Source: Deltaproteobacteria bacterium (GTDB taxonomy: Bacteria; Desulfobacterota; Binatia; UBA9968). From it: a DNA stretch of 8,886 nt. Location of the stretch: contig JAHFAP010000129.1 of assembly GCA_023250495.1 (NCBI GenBank), forward strand, positions 1-8,886, given 5' to 3'. The position numbers and the translations under genes are program-made. The notes under the pieces are model-generated. The model was not told where the DNA came from. It searched no databases and saw only the letters and a program-made list of their open reading frames with translations. This document shows positions 1 through 5,975 of the stretch, one piece after another (position 1 is the stretch's first letter; each line of letters opens with the position of its first letter).

Positions 1-648
1 CAAGAGCTTAAAGGAAAGATCGTGGGGAGCAGCAGGTTCGGCTCCGGCACCGACTTCATGCTGCGGCGGATGCTGGCCAATATCGGGCTCGTGCCGGGTA
101 AGGATCTTTCCTTGATCCCCACCGGCTTCAGCGAAGGGGAAAAGAGAATGCTGATGATATTGCAAGGAAAGATAGACGCGACGCTTGGGGAGGCGGACGC
201 GGTCTTCCGGCTCGTGGAGATCAAGGGACAAAAATTCACCGTCTTGGGAGACAGCGGGGACTTCGGCGTGCCCCGCGCCGCGGCCGACCTGATCACAACG
301 AGACCGCTGCTCAAGGACTATCGCGCCAGGTTCAAAAACTTTTTCATGGCGTATTGCGAGGCGATCTGGATGGGGCGAAAAAATAAGGAGCTCGTTTATC
401 AGGCGTACCGGAAGTACATGCGGATCGACGACCCCAGGATGCTCGATAGCATCTACAAGAACCAGTTCTTCGACACGATCCCTGCCAGGCCCTATCCGAA
501 CGAAGAGGCGGTCCAGATGCAGATCGACGATCTGGCCAGCGCGGTCGCGCCCAAGCTGAAAGGAGCGAAGGCGCAGGAATTCATCGACGTCACGATCCTA
601 AAAGAGCTTGAGAACGAGGGCTTCTTCGCGCGCCTGGAGAAGCAGTGA
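1..648 (+). CDS. ABC transporter substrate-binding protein, NMT1/SsuA-like, 5' partial
   Basis: This is the C-terminal ~215 residues of a periplasmic type-2 substrate-binding protein. The frame is open to the first base of the window and reads QELKGKIVG before the first GTG, so the start and signal peptide lie upstream and the GTG at 22 is internal. The LKGK...G.S.FGS..DF.LR stretch is the usual second-lobe entry of NMT1/TauA/SsuA-like SBPs, followed by GL.PGKD and a segment on how many copies of the ligand site are scanned (LQGKIDATLGEADAV). The C-terminus (FIDVTILKELENEGFF) matches the family's F.D.s.l.EL ending. Such proteins deliver small organic ligands to an ABC permease, but none is visible here. 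The ligand cannot be deduced. Family assignment is firm; the function is inferred from the family. Confidence 0.88.
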   Translation, partial: QELKGKIVGSSRFGSGTDFMLRRMLANIGLVPGKDLSLIPTGFSEGEKRMLMILQGKIDATLGEADAVFRLVEIKGQKFTVLGDSGDFGVPRAAADLITTRPLLKDYRARFKNFFMAYCEAIWMGRKNKELVYQAYRKYMRIDDPRMLDSIYKNQFFDTIPARPYPNEEAVQMQIDDLASAVAPKLKGAKAQEFIDVTILKELENEGFFARLEKQ

Positions 649-797
649 TCGTAATGTTATAGAAGGCAACCGCCCGGGCAGGACGCGGGGGCAGGCTTCG
701 ATGTCTCGACTATCTTTGCTGCGTCTTGATTGCTGTGTTTCTGATCCCGCCGAATTGGAAAAACGCAGGTCGACAAGCGGTCGAATCTTGAAGTGTG

Positions 798-1007
798 CTA
801 CAACTTCACTGACGTGTACTTAACAAAGGTTCTCGGCACGGCAGGCTTCGGGTTCAGTCGCGCCATAGCGGTCAAGAACTGAATGTAACCGTCAACGTCC
901 ACGCGCTGATGCGCGAGCGAAAGCCTTCGCAGCAGCCGGAACTCATCGCGAATCGCTGCGGAGCCGGCCATCTCCCTCATCTCTTGTTTTTCTTCCTCGC
1001 TAAGCAC
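798..1007 (-). CDS. Small hypothetical protein, 69 residues
   Basis: The protein starts at GTG (1005-1007) with a GAGGGGG Shine-Dalgarno-like run about 9-10 bases upstream on the minus strand. It begins LSEEEKQEMREMA, continues with an arginine-rich amphipathic helix (EFRLLRRL), then a VDVDGYIQFLTAM segment and a proline/basic tail ending FVKYTSVKL. From memory this resembles a group of small bacterial proteins with a charged N-terminal helix, a [IV]D[VL]D.YL.FL core and a short tail ending in a hydrophobic-basic-leucine motif. I cannot name the family with certainty. Some such proteins are encoded next to nucleotidyltransferase-like genes in toxin-antitoxin-like pairs, but no partner is present here, so it may be a solitary survivor. 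There are no membrane segments or signal peptide. The coding call rests on composition, the start region and family resemblance. Confidence 0.5.
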   Translation of the reverse strand: MLSEEEKQEMREMAGSAAIRDEFRLLRRLSLAHQRVDVDGYIQFLTAMARLNPKPAVPRTFVKYTSVKL

Positions 1008-1062
1008 GCCAGAACCGCCCCCTCGATCGTCTAGCTTCTTCTACCACGAAGTCCACGGCGCT

Positions 1063-1091
1063 ATTTTAGACGGTCAGGAGGAGCGCCGCAA
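1063..1091 (-). promoter_or_regulatory. Candidate sigma70-type promoter for the 69-residue ORF
   Basis: On the minus strand TTGCGG (1086-1091) is followed 17 bases later by TAAAAT (1063-1068), a 5/6 match to the -10 consensus. The -35 matches only 3/6. The predicted start of transcription is near 1056, about 50 bases before the GTG at 1007. This is a sequence match only. Confidence 0.25.
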
Positions 1092-1125
1092 ACACGAACG
1101 ACCGTTGCTGGCCCCAGGGTTGCTC

Positions 1126-1153
1126 TTGACTCGTGATCGGTTGGTGCTAAGTT
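1126..1153 (+). promoter_or_regulatory. Candidate promoter for the alpha/beta hydrolase
   Basis: TTGACT (1126-1131) matches the -35 consensus at 5/6. Sixteen bases later TAAGTT (1148-1153) is a weak -10, but it is preceded by TG at 1145-1146, an extended -10 arrangement. Transcription would start near 1160, leaving a ~33-base leader that contains the GAGAGG ribosome-binding site at 1178-1183. Confidence 0.4.
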
Positions 1154-1192
1154 CCCGTTGGGCGTCGTGGCCCAGTCGAGAGGCATCATCTT

Positions 1193-2071
1193 ATGAGCAC
1201 GGCCGTCTACAAAGGGTTCAACAAAGAGGAGATGGAGTTTCACTTTAATCCACGGACGGCGGCGCCGGATTACGAGCGGTGGGCGATGGAGCGGGAAGAG
1301 GCGAGCCTAAGAGTCCGGAGAACACTTAAATCGTGGCTTAACGTCCCGTACGGAAATTCTCCGCGTCAGGTGCTGGATATTTTTCCGGCGGAGAAGCCGG
1401 GCGCTCCGGTGCTGGTTTACATCCACGGCGGCTACTGGCGCGGCGGAGGCAAAGACCACAACTGCCACTTCGTGGAAGTCTTTGTGAAGGCCGGAGCGAC
1501 GGTGGCGCTTGTCGAATACGATCTTTGCCCGAGCGTAACGGTCACGGAGATTGTCAGGCAAGCGCGCTCGGCGATCGCGTGGGTCTACAGAAATATTTCA
1601 AATCACAACGGCGATCCGTCGAAGCTCTACATCTGCGGCTTGTCCGCCGGCGGCCACCTCGTGGTCATGGCCCTCGCCCATGACTGGGAGAAGGAAGGCT
1701 TGCCGCGCGACCTGATCAAGGGCGCGACCGCCATCTCCGGAGTTTATGACCTCGACGCCGTTCTTCACATCGACGTCAATGAGGAGATCCGGCTCACTCC
1801 CGAGAGCGCGCGGGAGAACAGTCCCTTCCTCCACCCTCCCCTGCCCCGCGCGCCTTTCACCATCGTCATCGGCGGCGCGGAGCCCAGAGGTTGGAAGCAA
1901 CAGTCAGAGGATTTGTTCAAGCTCTGCAAAGAGCGCGGCGTGGAATGCGAGTACCTCGAGATTCCGGATGCTCACCACTACGCGCTCTCATCGCTTCTCG
2001 CGGACCCCGCGAGTCCGCTCACTCGCGCTATCCTCAAACAGATGAATCTATTGCCGCTGAGCGTTTTGTGA
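1193..2071 (+). CDS. Alpha/beta hydrolase, kynurenine-formamidase-like
   Basis: This is a 292-residue cytoplasmic serine hydrolase with no signal peptide. HGGYW at residues 78-82 is the oxyanion-hole motif typical of the formamidase/BD-FAE branch of the alpha/beta-hydrolase-3 fold. GLSAGGH at 149-155 carries the nucleophile S151. The acid is probably E230 (IGGAE), and the base is H262 or the adjacent H261 (DAHHY). SGVYDL at 182-187 is also usual in this branch. The start is ATG 1193 with GAGAGG 9 bases upstream. Relatives hydrolyse N-formylkynurenine, carbamates or short esters. No tryptophan-degradation genes are nearby, so the formamidase role is unproven. It is followed at 81 bases by a decayed SBP and then a D-aminoacylase-like gene, which suggests a role in handling acylated or formylated amines, but this is only inference from context. 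Confidence 0.85.
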   Translation: MSTAVYKGFNKEEMEFHFNPRTAAPDYERWAMEREEASLRVRRTLKSWLNVPYGNSPRQVLDIFPAEKPGAPVLVYIHGGYWRGGGKDHNCHFVEVFVKAGATVALVEYDLCPSVTVTEIVRQARSAIAWVYRNISNHNGDPSKLYICGLSAGGHLVVMALAHDWEKEGLPRDLIKGATAISGVYDLDAVLHIDVNEEIRLTPESARENSPFLHPPLPRAPFTIVIGGAEPRGWKQQSEDLFKLCKERGVECEYLEIPDAHHYALSSLLADPASPLTRAILKQMNLLPLSVL

Positions 2072-2090
2072 CCAATCGGCAAAAGCAAAG

Positions 2091-2110
2091 GTCAAGAGAT
2101 CTCCCTTGAC
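2091..2110. promoter_or_regulatory. Inverted repeat overlapping a -35 element, possible operator
   Basis: GTCAAG (2091-2096) and CTTGAC (2105-2110) form a perfect 6-base inverted repeat with 8 bases between. An overlapping self-complementary GAGATCTC lies in the middle. The right arm contains the first five bases of the -35 hexamer of the promoter ahead of the truncated SBP. A dimeric regulator bound here would block that promoter. No regulator gene is in the window. Confidence 0.25.
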
Positions 2111-2134
2111 GCCGTTCCTCGCTTTGTCTACATA
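2106..2134 (+). promoter_or_regulatory. Candidate sigma70-type promoter before the truncated SBP
   Basis: TTGACG (2106-2111, 5/6) lies 17 bases before TACATA (2129-2134, weak). Transcription would start near 2141, only about 11 bases before the ATG at 2152, within or just after the AGGGAG ribosome-binding site at 2138-2143. It would also drive the amidohydrolase downstream. Confidence 0.4.
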
Positions 2135-2151
2135 GACAGGGAGATTAGTCG

Positions 2152-2445
2152 ATGAATGACCGCATCACCCTGGCCGCCTTCGCCATCCTGTCGCTCTGGG
2201 CGCAGGCAATTCCCGCTTCCGCTCAGACGCTGATTCGGGTCGCGACCCCGGGCGCCCTCACCGGCGCGATCCCGATTTATCTCGGTGCGCGAAAAGGAAT
2301 CTTCAACAAGTACGGATTGAACGTCGAGGTCATCGCCACGCGCAACGAGACGATGAGCTACGAGGACCCGGGATTTCTCTCGATTCCGCCGTACAAGTAC
2401 TTTGACCTTTCGCTTATCGATGAGTTAAAATCGGAAGCTCGATAA
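2152..2445 (+). pseudogene. Internally deleted ABC substrate-binding protein remnant
   Basis: This 97-codon ORF has both ends of an NMT1-like SBP but not the middle. Residues 1-24 are a signal peptide ending ASA|Q. Residues 28-66 (RVATPG... IYLGARKGIFNKYGLNVEVIATRNET) are the first strand and helix of lobe one. From about residue 69 on, the sequence (YEDPGFLSIPPYKYFDLSLIDEL) looks like the extreme C-terminus of such proteins, compare DYTLLEQV and FDFSLQREV in the neighbours. Intact relatives in this window have 322-332 residues, so roughly 220-230 are missing, removed in frame. It has a good AGGGAG ribosome-binding site 8 bases from ATG and a promoter, so a short secreted peptide may still be made. 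It cannot form a two-lobed ligand site. The joint is inferred from family resemblance; a small functional protein is less likely. Confidence 0.7.
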
Positions 2446-2500
2446 ATGGCTGCTGGCATTCAGCGGCAGAGACGGAACTTCAGCAAAGGAGGCAGAGACC

Positions 2501-4186
2501 ATGGCATATGACCTGTTGATCAAAGGGGGCCGGATCTACGACGGCAGCGGCATGCCGTCCTATATGGGAGACATCGCCGTCCGAGATCGGCGCATCGTCG
2601 AGATCGGCAGGATTCGAGACGGCGCCGAGCGAACGATCGACGCCGAGGGACTGGCCGTCTCTCCCGGCTTCATCGACCACCACACCCACATGGACGCGCA
2701 GATCTTCTGGGACCCCTATGCCACCTCCGAGCCCCAGCACGGCGTGACTTCCATCGTCATGGGCAACTGCGGCCTCACGCTCGCGCCCGTTAAACCGAAT
2801 GACCACGACGCGCTGGTGAAAAGCTTCGTCCGCGTCGAGGCGATGCCGCGGAGCGTTCTAGAGCTGGGAGTTCCCTGGGGCTGGCACAGCTTCGGTGACT
2901 ATTTGGACGCGCTCGAAGGAAAAATCGGCGTCAACGTCGGCGGCTTGGTCGGCCACATCGCCGTGCGCCAGTACGTCATGGGCGAAGAGTCCGTAGAGCG
3001 GGCCGCCACGCCGAAAGAGATCGAGCAGATGAAGCGGCTGGTGCTCGAGGCGATGGAGAGCGGCGCGCTGGGATTTTCCACCAACCGCAACGAGCGCCAC
3101 ATGCGCGAAGATGGAAAACCTGTAGGCAGCAGGCTCGCGGACGACGACGAGCTTTTCGCTTTGTGCCAGGTGCTGGGCGATCTCAACTCGGGCGTGATCG
3201 AGACGATCCTCGGGCGCAACAAGATCGAGCATTTCAAGTTCTACGACCAACTGGCGCGGCTCACGGGACGGCCGATTCTCTGGCAAAGCCTGCAGCACCG
3301 CTGGGTCGAGCCCAGCCTCTGGCGCGAGCAGCTCGACGCCGTCGCGCCGATATTCGAGGCTGGGTATCAGGCCTATGGCCTCTCCCACACCGTGCCGCTG
3401 GTGCGTCACTTCAGCCTCAAGAACTGCCAGGTCTTCGACGAATTCCCGACCTGGAAGGCGCTGATGTTTTTGCCTGTGGACGTGCGCAGAGAAGCGTTCA
3501 AAGAGCCGGAGACGCGGAAAAAGATGCGCGCCGATCTCGCCGACCCAAGACCGACGAACTTCCACCGTCGCTGGGACGTGGTGCAGGTGGAGAAACCCGT
3601 CAAGCAGGAAAACCAGAGATACGCCGGCAAGAGCGTCGCGGAGATGGCATCCATGCGCGGGCAGGATCCGCTGGATGCATTTCTCGATCTCTCTCTGGAG
3701 GAAGATCTGGGAACCGTCTTCTGCAATGCCAACAACGGCGGCGACGCGACTGCCATGGGCGAGATCCTGCGCAGCCCTTACGTCCTGATGGGCACCTCCG
3801 ACGCCGGCGCCCATGTCCAGTTCGGCGCGGACTTCGGCTACGGCACGACGCTGCTTGGACTTTGGGTGCGCGAGCGGCAACTGCTGACCTTGGAGCACGC
3901 GATCCATAAGCTTACGTTCCACATCGCCTCGGTTTACGGTCTCGAGGGAAGAGGACTGCTGCGGCCCGGCTACGCCGCGGATCTTGTGATCTTCGACCCG
4001 AAGACGGTGGATGCGCATGAGCCCGAGTGGGCGGAAGACTATCCGGGCAATACCAAGCGCCTGATCCAACGCTCCGAGGGGATCCATTACACCATCGTGA
4101 ACGGCCGCGCTATTTGGGAAGACGGCCGCTTGACCGGCGAGCTTCCCGGACAACTTTTGCGCGGCTCTTCAGGGGTTGGGAATTAG
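2501..4186 (+). CDS. Amidohydrolase, N-acyl-D-amino-acid deacylase family
   Basis: This is a 561-residue cytoplasmic metal-dependent hydrolase of the Amidohydro_3/COG3653 group. It has an N-terminal beta-sandwich part (LLIKGGRIYDGSG, 5-17). The metal motif PGFIDHHTHMD at 55-65 has H61 and H63. MGNCG at 87-91 has C90, the bridging cysteine position of D-aminoacylases. GHIAVR is at 151-156, GFSTNRN at 191-197, GTSDAGAH at 431-438 with catalytic D434, and a C-terminal closing strand (RPGYAADLVIFDP) is at 488-500. The THxR and HxSH motifs that supply two more metal ligands in characterised D-aminoacylases are not seen; GVIE (231-234) and RPILWQS (257-263) stand there. The substrate is therefore uncertain. 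ATG 2501 has an ideal AAAGGAGG at 2485-2492, 8 bases upstream. It lies 55 bases after the truncated SBP, probably co-transcribed. The last residues and stop codon are formed by a repeat array. Confidence 0.87.
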   Translation: MAYDLLIKGGRIYDGSGMPSYMGDIAVRDRRIVEIGRIRDGAERTIDAEGLAVSPGFIDHHTHMDAQIFWDPYATSEPQHGVTSIVMGNCGLTLAPVKPNDHDALVKSFVRVEAMPRSVLELGVPWGWHSFGDYLDALEGKIGVNVGGLVGHIAVRQYVMGEESVERAATPKEIEQMKRLVLEAMESGALGFSTNRNERHMREDGKPVGSRLADDDELFALCQVLGDLNSGVIETILGRNKIEHFKFYDQLARLTGRPILWQSLQHRWVEPSLWREQLDAVAPIFEAGYQAYGLSHTVPLVRHFSLKNCQVFDEFPTWKALMFLPVDVRREAFKEPETRKKMRADLADPRPTNFHRRWDVVQVEKPVKQENQRYAGKSVAEMASMRGQDPLDAFLDLSLEEDLGTVFCNANNGGDATAMGEILRSPYVLMGTSDAGAHVQFGADFGYGTTLLGLWVRERQLLTLEHAIHKLTFHIASVYGLEGRGLLRPGYAADLVIFDPKTVDAHEPEWAEDYPGNTKRLIQRSEGIHYTIVNGRAIWEDGRLTGELPGQLLRGSSGVGN

Positions 4187-4240
4187 GAATTGGGAATTAG
4201 CCAACTCCTAACCCCTAATTCCTAACTCCTAACTCCTAAA
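4171..4240. repeat. Palindromic array of 7-base units
   Basis: The left arm has four 7-base units of the form RGGRRTT or AGGGGTT (4171-4198). After AG and CC, the right arm has five units of the form AAYYCCT (4203-4237). The arms are complementary in any 7-base register, so the RNA can fold into a long hairpin with several alternative pairings. The left arm encodes the end of the deacylase (GVGN and the TAG at 4184-4186), so the array grew into the 3' end of that gene. The right arm runs directly into the AAAGGA ribosome-binding site of the next SBP. It has no T-run, so it is not a standard terminator, but it could separate or tune the two genes. I have seen GGGAATT/AATTCCC-type arrays in many unrelated bacterial genomes. 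Confidence 0.8.
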
Positions 4241-4245
4241 GGAAG

Positions 4246-5214
4246 ATGCGATTACTATTCTTGATTCTCTGGCTGGCGCTTTCTTCCTCCTCCGGCTACG
4301 CTCAAAACCTTCCTCTGTACCGGATCGCCTACGGGACTACGGGAGAAAATCCGACCGCTCTATGGATCGGAGTAGAGCAAGGCTTCTATCGCAAGCATGG
4401 CGTCAATCTCGAAGTGCTTTACATGCGCACCGGTCCCCTGGCGATGTCGGCCATGGCCTCAGGGGACGTGCAGATGGTCTTCACCAGCGTGAACAACGTG
4501 CTCAACGGAGCGGCCGCCGGAATGGATATCGTCGTGGTCGCAACGGTTATACCCAAAGCCGAGGGGGCATTCGTCGTGCGGCCGGAAATTCAGAAGCCCG
4601 AGGATCTGAAGGGAAAGTATGTGGGCATTCAGAGCATTGGCGGCGGAGGCTGGGCCAATAACATGCTCGCCCTCGATTATCTCAATCTCGATCCGGAGAG
4701 AGACCGAATTCAGTTCTTGGTGCTGGCCGATCAGGCATCTCGCGTGCAGGCGTTGGAGACGGGAAGGGTCCAGGCCTCCTGGCTGGGTTATACCTTCAGT
4801 GAAGTTCTAAAAAAGAAGGGCTTCGTGGTCTTGGTGGACCTGGGCAGAGCGCCTATTTCCTACCTCGGGACATCGCTCGTTACCCGCAGGCTCATCATCC
4901 GTCAAGATCCGAAGGCCGTTGAGGGGATCATCAAGGGAACCATCGACTCGGTTCGATTCGTTCTCGGCCCAGAGAATAAAGCGGCTGTGGTCAAAACGCT
5001 CATGCGGCGCCTTCGCCTGAGCCGCACCGAAGAAGCGGAGTCAGGATATTACTCCCTGCAAACGACCTACGGCACGGATCTCCGTCCTAAAGTGGATGGG
5101 GTCAAGAAGATTCACGGAATCCTCTTCAAAGTTAACCCAAGGTTGCAGAAGATAAAACCCGAGGAGATCATCGAGGATTCGTTGATCAAACGAATTCAAG
5201 AGAGCGGCTACTAA
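4246..5214 (+). CDS. ABC transporter substrate-binding protein, NMT1/SsuA-like
   Basis: This is an intact periplasmic SBP of 322 residues. It has a signal peptide (1 to about 19, cleavage near GYA|Q). Lobe one holds IAYGTTGENPTALWIGVEQGFYRKHG (27-52), the classic strand, binding loop and helix of the thiamine-pyrimidine/sulfonate/nitrate SBP family. AMASGDVQMV at 69-78 scans the second site, and DLKGKYVGIQSIGGGG (120-135) opens lobe two. The C-terminus (EEIIEDSLIKRI) is family-typical. It lacks the lipobox cysteine, so it is soluble. The ribosome-binding site AAAGGA (4238-4243) is only about 2 bases from ATG 4246, unusually close. A TTG start at 4261 is possible but would shorten the signal peptide to about 14 residues. 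It follows the deacylase after the repeat array. There is no permease nearby; the ligand is unknown. Confidence 0.87.
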   Translation: MRLLFLILWLALSSSSGYAQNLPLYRIAYGTTGENPTALWIGVEQGFYRKHGVNLEVLYMRTGPLAMSAMASGDVQMVFTSVNNVLNGAAAGMDIVVVATVIPKAEGAFVVRPEIQKPEDLKGKYVGIQSIGGGGWANNMLALDYLNLDPERDRIQFLVLADQASRVQALETGRVQASWLGYTFSEVLKKKGFVVLVDLGRAPISYLGTSLVTRRLIIRQDPKAVEGIIKGTIDSVRFVLGPENKAAVVKTLMRRLRLSRTEEAESGYYSLQTTYGTDLRPKVDGVKKIHGILFKVNPRLQKIKPEEIIEDSLIKRIQESGY

Positions 5215-5218
5215 CCCC

Positions 5219-5776
5219 CTACTCTTTCTTCTTACCGTGAGATTTTAGCAGCTCGGTGAACTGCTTATGGACCTTCTGCAGCTTAGGGGTGATGATCGCC
5301 CAGCAATAGGGCTGGTATGAATTGTTCGCATAGTACTTGCGATGGTACTCTTCGGCTGCGTAGAACTCGCCCTGCGGCTTCACCTCGGTTACAACGGGCT
5401 TCCCCGACAACGAGTCGTTCAGCTCTTTGATGAATTGCTCTGCTGCCCGTTTCTGCTCCTCATCGGCGTACAAAATGATCGAGCGATACTGGGTGCCCAC
5501 GTCGTTTCCTTGACGGTTGAGCGTCGTCGGATCGTGAGTGGCGAAAAAGACGGTGAGTAGATCTTTATAACTGATCTGGCCGGGATCAAATTCGATCCGG
5601 ATGACTTCCGCATGGCCGGTCATCCCGCTGCAAACTTGCTCATAGGTCGGATTCTTCACGCTCCCGCCGGCGTAGCCGGGCATGACCGAAATTACTCCGC
5701 GCAGCTCGTCGAACACCGCCTCGGTGCACCAGAAACAGCCTCCGCCAAAGATCGCGACTTCAGTTTCTTGTTTCAT
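5219..5776 (-). CDS. msrA: Peptide methionine-(S)-S-oxide reductase MsrA
   Basis: This 185-residue cytoplasmic enzyme reduces the S-epimer of oxidised methionine in proteins with thioredoxin as electron donor. GGGCFWC at 11-17 is the active site with catalytic C14 and the conserved E19 after it. GYAGG is at 34-38, TGHAEV at 53-58, DVGTQYRS at 92-99 and EEYHRKYY at 142-149. The length is normal for the single-domain form. C158 in QPYCW is the probable recycling cysteine; C49 is another. No MsrB domain or gene is attached. The ATG at 5776 has only a weak GAGAG about 3-7 bases upstream, and a strong promoter lies just ahead. Its 3' end faces the SBP gene with a 4-base gap and no room for a terminator. 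It looks like a stand-alone stress gene unrelated to the SBP genes. Confidence 0.96.
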   Translation of the reverse strand: MKQETEVAIFGGGCFWCTEAVFDELRGVISVMPGYAGGSVKNPTYEQVCSGMTGHAEVIRIEFDPGQISYKDLLTVFFATHDPTTLNRQGNDVGTQYRSIILYADEEQKRAAEQFIKELNDSLSGKPVVTEVKPQGEFYAAEEYHRKYYANNSYQPYCWAIITPKLQKVHKQFTELLKSHGKKKE

Positions 5777-5790
5777 AGCTCTCGATGCGT

Positions 5791-5819
5791 AACATACGCA
5801 ATTGGTGACTGCCGGTCAA
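5791..5819 (-). promoter_or_regulatory. Sigma70-type promoter of msrA
   Basis: On the minus strand TTGACC (5814-5819, 5/6) is followed after exactly 17 bases by TATGTT (5791-5796, 4/6). Transcription would begin near 5784, giving a leader of only about 8 bases before the msrA ATG at 5776. This is the best spaced promoter match in the window. Confidence 0.55.
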
Positions 5820-5836
5820 TGTTGTAAAAGCCTACG

Positions 5837-5892
5837 GTCATCCTGAGCGAAAGCGAAGGATCTCAGATTCTTCGGCTTTGCCTCAGAATGAC
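5837..5892. repeat. 56-base imperfect palindrome, REP/MITE-like intergenic repeat
   Basis: GTCATCCTGAG (5837-5847) pairs with CTCAGAATGAC (5882-5892) at 10 of 11 positions. Inside it AAAGC (5850-5854) pairs with GCTTT (5875-5879), and GAAGGATC (5855-5862) pairs with GATTCTTC (5866-5873) with one G-T pair and one bulged G at 5874, leaving a three-base loop TCA. The whole element is one hairpin. Elements starting GTCATTCTGAG and ending CTCAGAATGAC are dispersed between genes in many environmental bacteria, in my recollection. It sits between the divergent promoters of msrA and the frameshifted SBP. No transposase is near. Confidence 0.75.
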
Positions 5893-5934
5893 ATGTCGGG
5901 ACCTTGTATCGTCATGCGGGCTTATCGCTTTCGC

Positions 5935-5964
5935 TTGACGATCATCCCGAATTTGCCCTATTGT
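5935..5964 (+). promoter_or_regulatory. Sigma70-type promoter of the three-gene SBP/oxidase unit
   Basis: TTGACG (5935-5940, 5/6) lies 18 bases before TATTGT (5959-5964, 4/6). The expected start of transcription is about 5970-5972, only some 5 bases before the ATG at 5976, so the message would be nearly leaderless. No Shine-Dalgarno sequence is visible before 5976, which agrees. This promoter would serve the genes at 5976, 6940 and 7945. Confidence 0.5.
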
Positions 5965-5975
5965 TGGGCCGCTTT

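Larger units (their letters stand above)
649..1192. other. Gene-poor intergenic stretch with one small leftward ORF
   Basis: Between the partial SBP and the alpha/beta hydrolase there is no long ORF on either strand. Positions 649-797 hold nothing I can recognise: there is a short GC palindrome near 671-680 without a T-run, so no convincing intrinsic terminator. Positions 798-1007 carry the small leftward ORF listed separately. Positions 1008-1192 hold candidate promoter elements for both directions. Low-scoring ORFs running into the neighbouring genes look like frame shadows. Confidence 0.5.

Noticed and set aside
1061..1243. 60-codon minus-strand ORF overlapping the hydrolase start
   Set aside because: No family resemblance and no good ribosome-binding site; it overlaps the promoter and start of a well-supported gene.
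3163..3909. 248-codon ORF in another plus frame inside the deacylase
   Set aside because: Arg/Ala/Gly-rich shadow frame with no recognisable domain; the deacylase frame is continuous across it.
2858..4153. 431-codon ORF opposite the deacylase, on the minus strand
   Set aside because: It is entirely antisense to a gene with clear catalytic motifs, has no family motifs, and its His/Arg/Leu-rich composition is typical of an antisense shadow in GC-rich DNA.
5904..5975. Upstream ATG extension of the frameshifted SBP
   Set aside because: It would put 24 polar residues before the signal peptide and would lie upstream of and across the predicted promoter; ATG 5976 directly begins the signal peptide.
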